DNA from: Notolepis coatsorum | Lineage: Eukaryota > Chordata > Actinopteri > Aulopiformes > Paralepididae | Reading direction: 5' to 3' | Length of the DNA: 64,000 nt | Assembly (NCBI GenBank): GCA_963971535.1 | Contig: OZ020589.1 | Coordinates: 89,018,183 to 89,082,182 of the forward strand | Shown: positions 34,801 through 46,238 of the stretch, piece after piece | Position numbering within the stretch: position 1 is the first letter of the stretch | Layout: the number at the start of each line of letters is the position of its first letter | Notes under the pieces: model-generated | What the model was told of the DNA's origin: nothing | Databases searched by the model: none | The model's input: only the letters and a program-made list of their open reading frames with translations | Translations under genes and position numbers: made by a program

Positions 34801-37792
34801 CGAGGAGGGCTATAGCGTAGATATCTTCCTTAGAACGAATGTCTTTCTTTTCGTTCTTAAAGGGCATTGTCTCTAGTGTCCATAGCCTCTCTACATGCTG
34901 CAGGAGTGTGGTGTCTCCTTCTGTCGCTCTGGAGTGGAGGCAGCTAGTGGCTGCTGTTCGGTTAAGAGACTTGGCGAGGGGGCCTTGTAACGTCCATCCT
35001 AGGCGGGTCTCGACTGCTGCAGGACAACCTCTGGGTCCTGTATGGACCCGGTCTATCGGGACTATGAGGTCTGCATGGTCGGAGCCTATCAGCAGGGTCG
35101 GGGTGGCGCCGTCTATGAGCGGGATAGGAAGTTGACGCAGGTGCACATATTTCTCCATCAGCTTGGCGATGGGGTAGGTGTACTGCGATAGTCCTATTTC
35201 TTGGCTGGTGAAAGCATTAGTAATCCTGTACCGTCTCTCTGGCTGCCCGCTTGCTGCGATAGTGAAGGAGACATTCTCGCCCTTTATCGTCTTTAGATCT
35301 CGTCTTATTGTCCGAATAGTCATCTGGTTCTCGCTCCCCCGTAGCCCCAGCTGGGCCGCAGCGGACGCGAGGAGAAGGGTCTTCTTTGACCCGTCATCAA
35401 GGACGGCGTAAGTGTCCATGATCTTGTCTTGGTAACTCAGGGTTACACGGACCACCTTTAAGAGCACCTGGGCGCCGCTGCTGCTAGCGGGGTCAATGTA
35501 CATAACACTTGCCTTTGTGCTGTTGGATGGTGCAGGCTTTCTTTTGTTACTGTCGTGTAGGACATCCAGATGGGCTCCGTCACACCGACTACACTTCTTC
35601 TTTAGGCGGCACTCGGCTGCCATGTGACTGCGCGCACATCGGTAACAGCGCCTGTTGGACTTTATCCAGTGACTTACTTCTTCAGCGGTCATCTTCTTGA
35701 ACTGGTCACATTGTGACAACCAGTGTTCCTTCTCGCAGTACGGGCACACCATCTTCCACTTCTCTTTCGTCGAGGGGGTACTGTGGTTCTTGCTGCTCGG
35801 TACTGATTCTGATTGGTGCATGACAGTCACCGATCTTCGGCCATCGTTTACTCTCCTAGGTCCCTCTCTGGAGCTTGGCGTGCTCCGCACGAACGTATCC
35901 AGCCGTAGGCTGCTGACTTCTCTCGCCAGGAAGTCGGCTAAATCTAGGAGGGATGGCTCGGGACCGTTAGGATCACGGTGGTCTCTTTGCCGCCTGAAGC
36001 GCTCCTGTCGGGCGGGCGGCAGCTTCTCTAAAATCCTCTCGACGTTCGAGTTTGCGTATAGTTCGTGCATACCCTTTTCTCGTTGCGCCCCCAGCATCCC
36101 TACCAGGGATTGTACTTTTATAGACAGGTCGTCTAGTGAGCGATTGTCTGTTGCTGGGGGTAGGCGATCAATATGCCTTATCTCCTGTATTACGTAATCC
36201 CATATACGTCCATATCTCTGGTCCAGCGCTGCTAGAGCCGCGGTGTATGGGGTCGTAGAGGTGGCATAGGCCAGCGCTATGTTGTGCGCTCGGGGCACTT
36301 TCAGGTGCTTCAATAATATTGCATACTTGTGGCGTTCATCAGCGACATCCACCATCATTGTCTCTAAGCACATCCGGAGCTCCGTGTACTGTGCTCGATT
36401 CTCATGGGTGAAGTCTGGAAACGTCGGTGTGCCAATGTATGACGCCATGGATGGCTGGCACATCGGTGAGCGTTGGAAGAGAGGCCTCCTGGGCGAGTCT
36501 CTTCTTACGCCTCTCGGTGGGCTGGTACTGGCAGGGTACCATGGCCCGCTGGTCCAGGTGCTATTCCTCGGGACTGGTCGTGCGTCATGCTCACCCGTGA
36601 GTCGAGTCGGGGGTCTGTAGCGCAGAGCCGCGGGGGTATAGCCTGGGCTGTACTGGACCTCCTGGTCCTGTGGAGTAATGTGCTGCTGTCGGGCTTGACT
36701 CTCCTCTTCTCCCTCTTCTTCTTCTGCCAGGTCATCTAGATCCTGTAGTCGTTTATTTAGCCTCTCCGCCGTGTCCGCCGTTCCTTCCTTGTAGCTGGGT
36801 CTCACTTGGACCGGTCGGGGAAGGAGTTCGGAGGGGGGTGTAGACTCTCTCTGGTGGTCGAGTTCAAGGTCGCCTAATCGGTTAGGGGAGGGTGCCCTTG
36901 ACGTGTGTCTTGACAAGGCTCTGGAACCCCTTGTGGAGGGAGAGGGTGTTGCCCTGGTGATCAGCTGCTCCATTAGCTGCGCTTGTAGTCTGTCGCGCTC
37001 GGCTTGTAGTCTGTCGCGCTCGCCCTGTAGTCTGTCGCGCTCGGCTTCGCGCTGGATGAGAGCGATGTCGCGCTCTGCTTCGCGCTGGATGAGAGCGATG
37101 TCGCGCTCTGCTTCTCTTTGGGCACCGTCAGCGGCACGCTGGGTGTCGGACCGGTCTCTTGCCATATTCTCTTCCGTCTGAAGGCGTCTCATCTCCAGGC
37201 GTATGTGCTCTTCTTCGCTCCGTTGCTGTGTTTGGAGTCGATCGCGTTCACCCTGAAGTCGATCGCGTTCACCCTGGAGTCGATCGCGTTCGGTAGAGGC
37301 TGTCAGGCTGACGAGGAACGCCTGTGACAGCATCCTCTCCGCCTCGCTGGGGGAAGACTCTTGTAGAGGTGAGCCGCTCCTGGCTGTACTCGTTGGGGAG
37401 TCCTGGAGCTCTATCTCCTCGGCGCTCTCCTCATCTTGTTCCGTGCAGAGTTCCACCTCTGGAGGGTTGTCTTCCTCCCGGAGCTCTGGGGGGACTACTT
37501 CTTCGGTACTGGCGGGGGGTAAAGTCGTGTCAGTTCCCTCCTGGTCCCCACCGTGAGCTTGGTCAGTTACATTAGAACCCACTAGGGCCTCTGTGGTCGG
37601 GGTATCCTGGTTGATAGGGTTGTTGGACATAATTTTACTTTCTACTTTTACTGCGTTTACTGTTTGTAGAAGGCTAGGTAGTTTACTGACAGACAAGTAC
37701 TGAGGTGGCTGTCGTCTACGTTGCGGGCGTTCTACTTTAGGAGGACCGTTTCGTGGAGTGTTCATCATAGGCCATTTCAATATTAATACCAC
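31829..37792 (-). CDS. BEL/Pao Gag-Pol polyprotein, RT core deleted
   Basis: Gag-Pol encodes the capsid and replication enzymes of the element. In order: tandem coiled-coil of RDRLQGE and REAERDIALIQ units (residues about 175-280); Gag domain with FPDFTHENRAQYTELR (about 450-610); zinc knuckles CPYCEKEHWLSQC and CYRCARSHMAAEC (about 688-740); protease VLDDGSKKTLL (about 800); RT remnant with FYVDNCLQS (about 1120); RNase H (FSDASK near 1305, WSDSTTVL); integrase HHCC site (1601-1650) and Asp, Asp, Glu at MDCFG, SDHGTNF and GTWERE; and a C-terminal DUF5641-like part. Between KKID (about 1068) and the YVDN box roughly 115 residues of fingers and palm are missing. A 60-bp block copied from 34308-34367 fills the gap (34506-34565). 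The frame stays open, but the enzyme cannot be active. The true start may be a later Met (MSNN, near 37630). Confidence 0.92.
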   Translation of the reverse strand: MVLILKWPMMNTPRNGPPKVERPQRRRQPPQYLSVSKLPSLLQTVNAVKVESKIMSNNPINQDTPTTEALVGSNVTDQAHGGDQEGTDTTLPPASTEEVVPPELREEDNPPEVELCTEQDEESAEEIELQDSPTSTARSGSPLQESSPSEAERMLSQAFLVSLTASTERDRLQGERDRLQGERDRLQTQQRSEEEHIRLEMRRLQTEENMARDRSDTQRAADGAQREAERDIALIQREAERDIALIQREAERDRLQGERDRLQAERDRLQAQLMEQLITRATPSPSTRGSRALSRHTSRAPSPNRLGDLELDHQRESTPPSELLPRPVQVRPSYKEGTADTAERLNKRLQDLDDLAEEEEGEEESQARQQHITPQDQEVQYSPGYTPAALRYRPPTRLTGEHDARPVPRNSTWTSGPWYPASTSPPRGVRRDSPRRPLFQRSPMCQPSMASYIGTPTFPDFTHENRAQYTELRMCLETMMVDVADERHKYAILLKHLKVPRAHNIALAYATSTTPYTAALAALDQRYGRIWDYVIQEIRHIDRLPPATDNRSLDDLSIKVQSLVGMLGAQREKGMHELYANSNVERILEKLPPARQERFRRQRDHRDPNGPEPSLLDLADFLAREVSSLRLDTFVRSTPSSREGPRRVNDGRRSVTVMHQSESVPSSKNHSTPSTKEKWKMVCPYCEKEHWLSQCDQFKKMTAEEVSHWIKSNRRCYRCARSHMAAECRLKKKCSRCDGAHLDVLHDSNKRKPAPSNSTKASVMYIDPASSSGAQVLLKVVRVTLSYQDKIMDTYAVLDDGSKKTLLLASAAAQLGLRGSENQMTIRTIRRDLKTIKGENVSFTIAASGQPERRYRITNAFTSQEIGLSQYTYPIAKLMEKYVHLRQLPIPLIDGATPTLLIGSDHADLIVPIDRVHTGPRGCPAAVETRLGWTLQGPLAKSLNRTAATSCLHSRATEGDTTLLQHVERLWTLETMPFKNEKKDIRSKEDIYAIALLEHGTKRVNVSGVMRYATPLLSREGMPTFRATKEATERYLLNTERRLAKDPAQEAVYRAEITKLITAGHIKKIDWRRRALLRASLIKDGFDLRQRASSDPPVLHKHVAEDPAADEEVQQSVTNSFYVDNCLQSVSMPEEAEALLLKLRTSLIKGGFDLRQWASSDPQVLCRLSPEDKAAISDTWMATIPGEAQEMTLGLVWRFKTDSLHYRHKPLIKEQGRSTAIPTTRRSVYRTLARQYDPLGCIPPYTTRAKMIVRALWDKDQGWDDPIPEHLASTWREWETELRSLPGVNIRRSYFPPTVRPETCKIDLHVFSDASKVAYGSVAYLRAQEEGGEIHTAFILARSRIAPRKQQSILRLELCAALAGAQLATLIQCELTIPVQRTILWSDSTTVLTWIRSDSCRYKVFVGVRVTEIQELTEVTSWRYVDTKHNPADVITRGMSLDDLTRPNLYSDGPEFLKLPEEEWPTPTPREASKEEAENKKPMFCGLTHTLVPTDPVLDDCLTLEGAQLKTFLWHHPEVQPTTDISAADYEEAELLLLQRAQRDSFPDELACLQGAKPVPSDSRLLHLAPESDAHNLIRVGGRLRRAPDLPDDVKYPIVLNSRHKVTELIIKKYDEDVHHAGAERVFAEIRRRYWILQGREAVRRFQRTCLDCRKWRAQPSIPRMADLPPCRLRLGDKPFHSTGMDCFGSLYIKRGRGTEKRWGIVFKCMTTRAIHIELLPTMSTDSFLMAFRRFTSRKGKPSTLLSDHGTNFKGGERELRESFQAMGPELKTHLAPSQIDFQFNPPNAPHFGGTWEREVRSIKTALYAVLGAQTVAEEVLMTVLTEIEGVLNSKPLGYVSSDVADVDPVTPNTLLMGRLDPALPQTMYRPEEANGRRMWRYSQVLADKFWNSFLLHYLPSLQTRQKWVKERDNLTEGTVVKVIDQSLPRAMWPAGRVSKVITGADGKVRAAEVLVQGRTYTRPVARLIELPRLPDTIDDDHDPMTL

Positions 37793-37818
37793 TATATTAA
37801 TATTACACTGATTACCCT

Positions 37819-37836
37819 CCGGCTCGAAGGACCAAT
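37819..37836 (-). promoter_or_regulatory. BEL primer-binding site, tRNA-Tyr type
   Basis: Directly inside the 5' LTR the minus strand reads TGGTCCTTCGAGCCGGA after two spacer bases. This is complementary to the 3' end of vertebrate tRNA-Tyr (..TCCGGCTCGAAGGACCA, from general knowledge of that tRNA), so minus-strand DNA synthesis would be primed by tRNA-Tyr. Confidence 0.75.
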
Positions 37837-39226
37837 TGTAACTGAGGGGTACAATTCCCTGACTGTATTGATAAGTATGGTATCATTAAACCACTACCGC
37901 TTTATGTACTTTAACTACTGGCCATACAGTACACGATATCTAAGTATGATGAACACTTTCCCACATATGAAATCAGGTCCACACAAAGGTAATAGTCAAA
38001 TATTTAATATATAGCAAAAGGTACATATAATAATTACTTATTACATTTATGATTTGAATTGAATGCTCTTGTAAGGCAAATGAGTACTCGTATGCAAATC
38101 AACACTGAATGTCCAATCTCTGGTTACACAGGAAGCAAGTATACAACCTGGCTCTTAGGGGATTATAGCGATGGTCACTTAATGATTATAGCTGGATAAT
38201 ATACTACAGGGGTCCCGCCGGTTGTAAGCCAGTAGGGGGGGTAGGAGAGCCGTCGGCTGTATCCCGTCTGGTCAACGATTTCCAGGGAGAATTCAGGTAC
38301 AGAAAACAGTGCCTGTGGAACCTTGATCCACAGATGAATACACTTGGGCTCTCTTGTAGACGATAGCTGTAGCTGTCGCTGTCGGTCCACAACGAAGAAG
38401 AAGCGAGGCGACCTCAGTCTGGTCTGAGCGCCGTCTCACCTTGGCTCCTCTCGGGGTAAATCCAACACTCACCGGTGTTGGCGATTATCCGCTCCACAAA
38501 TCAAAGCACCAAAGCAAATAGATATTCCATGCCGTATAGGGCTCAGCAGTCGTCGGGGTAGGTAATCCAATGTGCAGGTCCACTCGTCCTCGCCCAGAAC
38601 TCCTCGGATGAAAGCACCACGCGTGGTCTGCCCAGCCTGGTTAAGACTCTAGATAACGCGAGGAAACGATGGGGGTGCTGCTCACTTTAGAACTCTAACC
38701 GAACGATGCACCATACATAATAGACTATTATTACTTAATAGAAATACGGTGCCAAACTCTGGCAATTCAGCTATTAATTCGCACGAGGTCTCACTGCTAT
38801 TCTAAGGCCAAACAGGCCGTACTACACCGCACGCGGTATCGTGGGGTGAGGCTTCACGTCTTGTTACTTAGTTGGGTAGAAGGGTAAAGGACTAAGAGGA
38901 ATTCTACATTTCTTGCGCCATATTTATATGCACAGTGGACAAGTAGTGCCGCTCTGCTTTCGGTAGCCGTATTCCTGCGCGGAGCTGAGGCTAGTAAAGG
39001 CATGTCTCGTCGGTACCTTTGAACTTGAACGCCAGGGGCTTGTCCCTGGCGCCTGGTCCTTTTGTCCAATAAGAGAATGAACTATTATGGGCTGTAGTAG
39101 AATAAAGGGATATTCAGTGTATATGTACAAGGAATATACAAGGGATATCAAACGATATACAAATACTATTAAATATATATCCATAAATAAATATATATAT
39201 TCGGTTTAATCTGATCCTTCACAACA
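37837..39226 (-). repeat. BEL/Pao 5' LTR (right copy)
   Basis: 1390 bp, the same length as the left copy. Differences seen: 'cacgatatc' versus 'cactatatc', 'actacagggg' versus 'actgcagggg', 'gtgcctgtgg' versus 'gtgcccgtgg', and 'gcacgaggtc' versus 'gcacaaggtc'. As the element is on the minus strand, this copy would carry its promoter. The duplicated CTGGT follows at 39227-39231. Confidence 0.95.
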
Positions 39227-39706
39227 CTGGTGCTTACTTCTGCCACCGTGCACACTTCTGCTTTCTGCTGTCCTCCTGTCACTCGGAGTGGATGCCTCTG
39301 ACTGATGTCGAGCTGACACAGTTGATGTCTTTTCCTCCTCCAGCTCGACATCCTCTGTGGGTGTCAGGGCAACCACTGCATCCGCCTTCCCGATCCCCAC
39401 CTTTCCCCCCTCGCCTGTCATGTGGTAGGGGCTTGTCATTTCCAACACTGGTAGTTGAGGATTACTGCTCAACTCTGTCCGATTGTCCTCTGTGAGGGGC
39501 GCTTCCTTTCCCTCAACTCTAACCTTTTCCCTTACAGATGTTACTTGTCTTCCCTGATTTTTTCCCATGCGTTTCTGACTTTCATGAGTAAACAAATGTA
39601 ATATTGTCAACTCCTGCACCCTTTGAACCTCCCTTACTGTATCCCACTTGGTTTTATAATTTGCAATGAGCAACACTAAAGAACTTATAACATTTAAATC
39701 AAACAT
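39227..39706 (-). pseudogene. N-terminal part of a minus-strand ORF cut by the BEL element
   Basis: About 160 codons from ATG 39706 run into the BEL target site and continue in frame at 30340. The visible part is hydrophilic and acidic or Ser/Thr-rich (VVALTPTEDVELEEEKTSTV, SARHQSEASTPSDRRTAESR), with no transposon domain I recognise. 'tactcatgaaag/TCAG' at about 39588 could be a splice acceptor. It may be a host exon or part of an older element; function is unknown. Confidence 0.4.
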
Positions 39707-40032
39707 CTCTTATGAGCCACACTGATGATACATTCTGTCATTTTTTATTCCATATCTCTGATTTATTTTTGATCTGTTGGATGAGCGGATTGTCTACTGA
39801 CATTACTGCCACTGGAACCGCTAATTCTCCAGATGCAGCCAATAAGGTGTTCATATTCTCACCCTGCCTGTCACCAGACAAACCCTCCATCCCCAGACTT
39901 TAAATGTAATAGTAAAGATTTAAGCAAGCTTCTCTACTTTTGTTGGTTGTTTAATTCAACCCGCCTTTTCCAGATTGGACTTTGATGTTCCCTCCCCTTT
40001 TGCAGAAGAAAAATAAATGAATCTTTCATTAA

Positions 40033-40984
40033 CACTTTGACTGCCGGGAGCCGTCTTTAGACGTCTTTGCTGGCCATGCTAAAGTTGCCGGGGGACGCTG
40101 TACGTCGTCTTTATATCAATATTTCAAAAATCTGCGATCGGATTCATAATGTCCCTCCGCTGGCCTGAGATCCACCAGCAGGACCCACTGAGCTCTCTGG
40201 CGGTTCAGGAGCGCCATCTGGTGGCCGATCGGCGCAAGCGCTTAACAGGAAGCGCATTAGAGGTTTTGCTAGACGTCCGTATTGCTTCCGGCCACTCGGT
40301 ACATGTCCCGTGACTCTAGCTCGTCACTCTACATAGCGATCTATTGCCAATAACTCGATAAACAACATGATTTGGACGTATATACCATTATACAAGCTGG
40401 AGATGGACCGGGTAATAATATATCCCATAATGATAAAATTTCTACTCGACGATGATCGCCCAACGGCGCGCGGAGACTGGGGTGAGTTTCAGCGTGTAAC
40501 GTTACCGTCTTCGATAATAACTGATATTATCAACATTTGACCCACATTAGATGATTGGTATAACGCTGCCCACGGAATTATAAACGCCCCCTCGCCCATC
40601 CGGTCAACATCAGATGACGTGTAGTAACTTCTAGAAGTACGTCTAGTTGGAATTTTTTATATCGCGCTGATTGCCATCAAACTGTATTTCATCATCAATA
40701 TAATGCATTTGGGGCTATATATCACGTTCTGGAGAAAGCTGCAGAAAGAGATGAAAACATACTTATACATTAGACCATACTTTACTATGAATATGTGAAT
40801 GAAAAAGTTTAACGTTGCTACACAATGAACAATACATATAGGACTTTGAATGGGCCCTAATAATGGCAATGTAGCAATAGAATTTAAAAAGTTATAGCCC
40901 TGCAAAGAAGGGGACTTTCTCCATAGACAAATAGCGCTGGCAATCTATGGTATATCATTAATTTAACCTTAGGCAACCAAAGTG
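40033..40984. mobile_element. piggyBac-like MITE
   Basis: TTAA at 40029-40032 and 40985-40988. Termini CACTTTGACTGCCGGGAG and, inverted, CACTTTGGTTGCC. The 952-bp element has no transposase; a short minus-strand frame (40657-40905) shows no known motif. Confidence 0.8.
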
Positions 40985-40988
40985 TTAA

Positions 40989-42478
40989 CATGTATTCACT
41001 TTTAAAATCTCTGTTTTTTTTCTCTTTACCCACCACTTTTTATAGCCTCTTTTCTTTTCCTTTTGGTCTTGGATTCGTCAGAATATCATCTCTCCTTTTT
41101 GAGAATCTGCAAGACAAGAGAACACAAAAAACACTTCTTATTCAACAGTGTTATTCTATCCACATTCTTTCTAACTTTTACATTTAGAATATGGTTTTCT
41201 TCTAATCAAAACGCAGAGAGAATGTAATTTACATATGCAAACAAAGGCCTTAACTTATTTCCGTCTTTCTCCTGTCATCTCGCTCTGGTCTTCTTCAGAT
41301 TAAAATGTGGATTTTAATCACTATCGGCCATCCTTTCTCCTATAACTCTCAGAGATGAAGCAAAAGCAAACATTAGTCATTTGTTTTTCATGTTAATCTT
41401 ATTTCATCTCTTCCCTCATTGGTATTTACATATGTTTTTCCAACACCACCCCCCTGGGGCACAAGCCTCCCAGCTTATGTCCCCCAACGTCATCGATATT
41501 TTACAGGCCACCTGACCACGTCAATCAACTCGCTGTCCATACGCAACAATAACTGACAGCTCACCCAACATCAAAAAGGACCTAACACCCTTTTCAACGT
41601 ACACTCAAAACCTCCCAAAAAAAATTCAGAGTTATTATTATCCCAAAATCCTTTAAAATAAATGGAATATTCTGTCCAGTATGTCATAAGTTCATAGTTT
41701 CTGAACACCCACACTTAGAATTCGAGACTCCAGCCATCGCCGATTCTGGCCCCGCCAGCAAGAGGCCTCGTCAACGTGGTGGACCAGTTCATCCTGCGTC
41801 CGAGGGTCAGGTAGGACACGTTACACTATGCCCCACTCTCCCTCCCCCCCAAATATTTTTGGTTAATAACAATGTTTTTGTTTAACAAAACGTGTGTTTA
41901 CTTCACTGTATTTTGGGGGTTACGACGTGTGCTATGTGAACCCGCAGCTACAAATGCTGGGGGCGCCTTCTTACTTGGAGTTTGTGCAGTTTTCTCTGAA
42001 AATTTGCATTGGTTGCTATTATGTATAATAGCAAGGCCTGTAGTTCTAGGACTTAGCCGAGGGCTTAATGTCCTTCTCTGTACTTAAGACAGCGTTCTTT
42101 TTTACGTGAGTAAAAGTGAACTTGGGGTTTTCTTGTATGATGAGAGTTGTGCATAGGCGGCGGGTGAGCTGGACATTAGGGTAGGCTATAGATGGGATAG
42201 GATATTTTTTCTTTGCTTAACACATTCGGGGACATTGTGATGAGTCTAATTAATGTCAAGAGGACCGGGGAATGTAAACAAACGTGGGGCTGTTTGTACA
42301 GCTAAATCTATACTTTATAGTATTGCTATCTGTCCATTCCCATTGTCAATTGAGTCCATAAACCGTCCCTTCAAAATGGCTTAAAGAAGAAAAAAAATCA
42401 TCAATAGGTTCTCATTTTATAGCGCCGTGAATATAAGCGTTATACGGGATTTGGGAATAGTATATTTTCTGGAAGGCT
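40989..42478. other. Unassigned sequence with a Cys/His-containing frame
   Basis: Mostly pyrimidine-rich. A plus-strand frame at about 41630-41830 reads FCPVCHKFIVSEHPHLEFET followed by SGPASKRPRQRGGP, with a CAG before it (41629) and CAG/GTAGGA after it (41811), so it could be an exon of a transposon or a lost gene. No family was recognised. 41870-42085 has an open frame with no motif. Confidence 0.35.
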
Positions 42479-42486
42479 AGATATAG

Positions 42487-44456
42487 TAGGGTGACCATAT
42501 TTTGATTTCCAAAAAAGAGGACATGCTGGCCCCAGCCTCGAGATACTTAATGATAGTTTGCACAATCGAAGCGGGCATGGCCACCTTCATTTCACTATGT
42601 CTTGTGTACTGTACTGTATGTGATGAATAAACCTCTTGAATCTTGAATCTCTACTCAAAGTTTACTCAAAGATGCCTTTATTGTTTTAACATATGCTTGG
42701 AAACATGCACCCAGAAAAGCAGCAATTATTTTTTTTATACTTGAACTTGAGGACTACATACTTTTTTGCAAAGCTTATCTTTATACATTATGCTTATAGC
42801 ACATGCATACGCCTGGTCTCTTTTGAAAGATAACATTCTGAAGTTACTAATGCAAAAAAGGAAAATCACTTTTAGTGCTAATGAAATAGAGTAGCATATA
42901 GGTCTGAACTTGAGTTGAACGTGAACTTGTGTACTCACATTTTTCTGCAGTGGTTGCAATATATCCCAAATTTAACCACATAACATGCGCCCAGAAAAGT
43001 GGCAATTTTTTTTACTTGAACTTGAGGACTGCATACTTTTTTTGCAAAGCTTATCTTTATACTTTATGCTTATAGCACATGCATAAGCCTGGTCTCTTTT
43101 GAAAGATAACATTCTGAAGTTTCGTACACAATAAAGAAGAATCACTTTTAGTGCTAATGAGTAACATAGGGCTGAACATGAGTTGAACTTGTGTACTCAC
43201 GTTTTTGTGTAGTATAGTTGCAATATTCCAAAATAATATATATATTTTTTGTATAAACTGGAAAACACCGCAAATCCATAGCCTGAAGGGACATGGGCCT
43301 GAAGGGACATTAACGTGTGTTGTCGGGCCTTACAAATACATTTGATTTTGATTTTATTATCAATAAGGTAGGATATCTGGAACACACAAACACACTATTT
43401 TTTTAATCACATGCCATGAAACTCTGGTACCTGGCTGAATTTAAGACTGCACAAATCATGTTTAAAGCACGAAACAATTCACTCCCGGGTAACATCCAAA
43501 AATTCTGTTATAGAGAGGGGGGTTACAATTTAGAGGAGAGTCTAACTTCAAGAAACAGGCTGTTCATTCAACAATGTATGTATATTTCAGTTTGTGGAGT
43601 GAATATGAGTTGCATAAGATAATAGAGTGTGAAGGTATACTGAATACGGTCTTATCTGTATGTCATGTATGTCATATGTTATGATGAATTGAAAATGGGG
43701 GACCCTGATGTAAACAAGATGAAAGTATTTCTCTGGTCTGCATCCCCTTAACAATTGTGTGTATTGAGCCGTACGGTATTGTACCCATTCTGCAATCTGT
43801 TAATAAAGTTTTCAATCAATCAATCAATCAATCAAGGGGGTAGGAATACATACGTTTTTCACTTCATTCTATACTCCTCCTTGTTTGTTTTTTAATCTGT
43901 TTATTAATTGTTTTTTATTATTATTTATTTTCAATTTATGTTCGAAATAAATAAACGCATTCATTCAAGATATTGTGTGAGATCTCGCAGCTGTGCCCGC
44001 ACAGTGCAATACTCCAATTCAGCCATTGGCAATTCAGCCATTGGGTGGGTGGCGCTGCTGAGCGGCCCTCACAGCGCGGCCGTCAGCGCGCGGCCCTGAG
44101 AGCGCCGCTGGCTCTGCGGCTCTGCAGCTGCATGCAGTCCGGGGTGATCATCTGCCGCGCCATGTAAAAAGTCGCACACCTGACATATCGGCATGTAACT
44201 CGAGAACCGAGGCACGGATTTTGGCGATGAAGATGGCATTCGAACGGCAACGAAAAGCGCTTTAATTCTGTAATTTATATGTTCGGCGAAAAATGCAGTC
44301 CCGAGCCTTCAGATGCTCGCAAAGGGCTGTGAAACTGAAACTGAAAAACAATGAAACCCCGGACATTTCCATGAATTTATAAACCCCCCCCGGACGCCCC
44401 GGACAGGGCGTGAAAAGAGGACATGTCCGGGCAAAAGAGGACGTTTGGTCACCCTA
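42487..44456. mobile_element. hAT element (TAGGGTGACCA family) with nested LINE
   Basis: AGATATAG flanks it at 42479-42486 and 44457-44464, an exact 8-bp duplication. Ends are TAGGGTGACCATATTTTGAT and the inverse TTTGGTCACCCTA, with 'aaaagaggacatg' and 'aaaagaggacgt' subterminal. It contains a ~265-bp tandem duplication (42701-42960 and 42981-43230), a LINE C-terminal piece (43416-43610) and a LINE 3' end with ATCA tail (43680-43835). Confidence 0.88.
43416..43835 (+). mobile_element. L2/CR1-type LINE fragment nested in the hAT
   Basis: Reads LAEFKTAQIMFKARNNSLPGNIQ and FCYREGGYNL, matching the post-RT region of the 8035 and 11840 copies. The 3' end follows with 'gggggaccctgatgtaaac', 'ctgttaataaagttttc' and an ATCA simple repeat. 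Confidence 0.75.
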
Positions 44457-44464
44457 AGATATAG

Positions 44465-45140
44465 GGCTAATAGCTGCTAACGTTATAGTATCATAATAAT
44501 GCCCGATTGGGCTGTACTTTACGTGAAATAATCTTACCGTGGTCCGGGCTGATCCCCCCCGAGCATTTCCCCGTTATCGATCGCCATATGGTAGATCGAT
44601 ATGTCCATTGGCTGATGATAAATCCCCTTATTGCATGGTGAAATCTGCGATGGAAAACGTAATCCAAGCTACAGGCTACACATCCAGAATCCAGCTAACT
44701 GAAATCTCCATTGAAAGTAAAAAAAAAAAAGAGTCCACCGTTCGGCCACAGGGAACACTGCATTATCACGATAGCGCCCCTAAGAGGATCTGGCCGGTAT
44801 TGCACTTTGTCTAATTCATAGAGTAGGGTAGATCTGCAGTGCCGCTCGGCTACCTTGAATAGGTTATTAAAATGGAATAAAAGCAATAACAACTTGCCAC
44901 GGATTTATCCGTGCCTCTGTCCACAACGGGTGGAATCGAAACACGGAGATATACGTCCTTGGGCGCCATTGTGTTAAGGGTAATGATAAAAATAGCGGGT
45001 GGCAAGTTTTTCACACATAAGCCAGAGCCGTGAAATAAAACCTGTTTTTACACAAACGAGGTTATCGGCTGTGGCTGGCGTGCATGATGTAAAGCTTTTA
45101 CTCTACAGGTAAGTATGTGCTTTCATGTAGCGCGCTATGC
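44465..45140. other. Unassigned non-coding stretch
   Basis: No termini or coding motifs recognised. A 91-codon frame at 44539-44814 is featureless. Likely degraded repeat. Confidence 0.35.
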
Positions 45141-45479
45141 AACTGGTGTCACATATATATATTTTTTTTAAACAAATTTTGCTTTTGTTGCTGGTTGATT
45201 CTCCTCGGCTTCTCTCTGGTACTATAAGAGAAGATAAATATAACTTTTAAAACCATTTGTTTATCTTTAGATCAGACATTTAAAAATAACTAAATTATCT
45301 AATCTAAATCAAACCCCTCTTAAAAACAAAAACCTGTTTAACCTAGCCATCAATAAAACATCATGCTAAAACTGTGAAACAAACTCCCCTAAAGAAAGAA
45401 ATACATAGCAAACATGACTCAGTTATGCAATAGTGCTGCTGCTTTTTATTTGGTTAAAACAACAACTACAACAATTTTC

Positions 45480-46171
<692 letters not shown>

Positions 46172-46238
46172 GAGATATGCTCGGAGCATTTATTAACGTT
46201 ACATTTTCAACAAGATTGCTGCTCATTAAACACTTCAT

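Larger units (their letters stand above)
30346..39226 (-). mobile_element. Complete, young BEL/Pao LTR retrotransposon (8.9 kb)
   Basis: Two 1390-bp LTRs flank one 1987-codon reading frame, and CTGGT is duplicated at 30341-30345 and 39227-39231. The LTRs differ at about four sites (about 0.3%), so the insertion is recent. The domain order Gag, protease, RT, RNase H, integrase and the DxGS/YVDN-type motifs place it in BEL/Pao. No envelope-like frame exists. The polyprotein lacks the RT core, so this copy should need enzyme from elsewhere. Confidence 0.95.

Noticed and set aside
31829-37792. An endogenous retrovirus with an envelope gene
   Set aside because: Motifs and domain order are BEL/Pao, one ORF only, and no envelope-like frame lies between the stop and the LTR.
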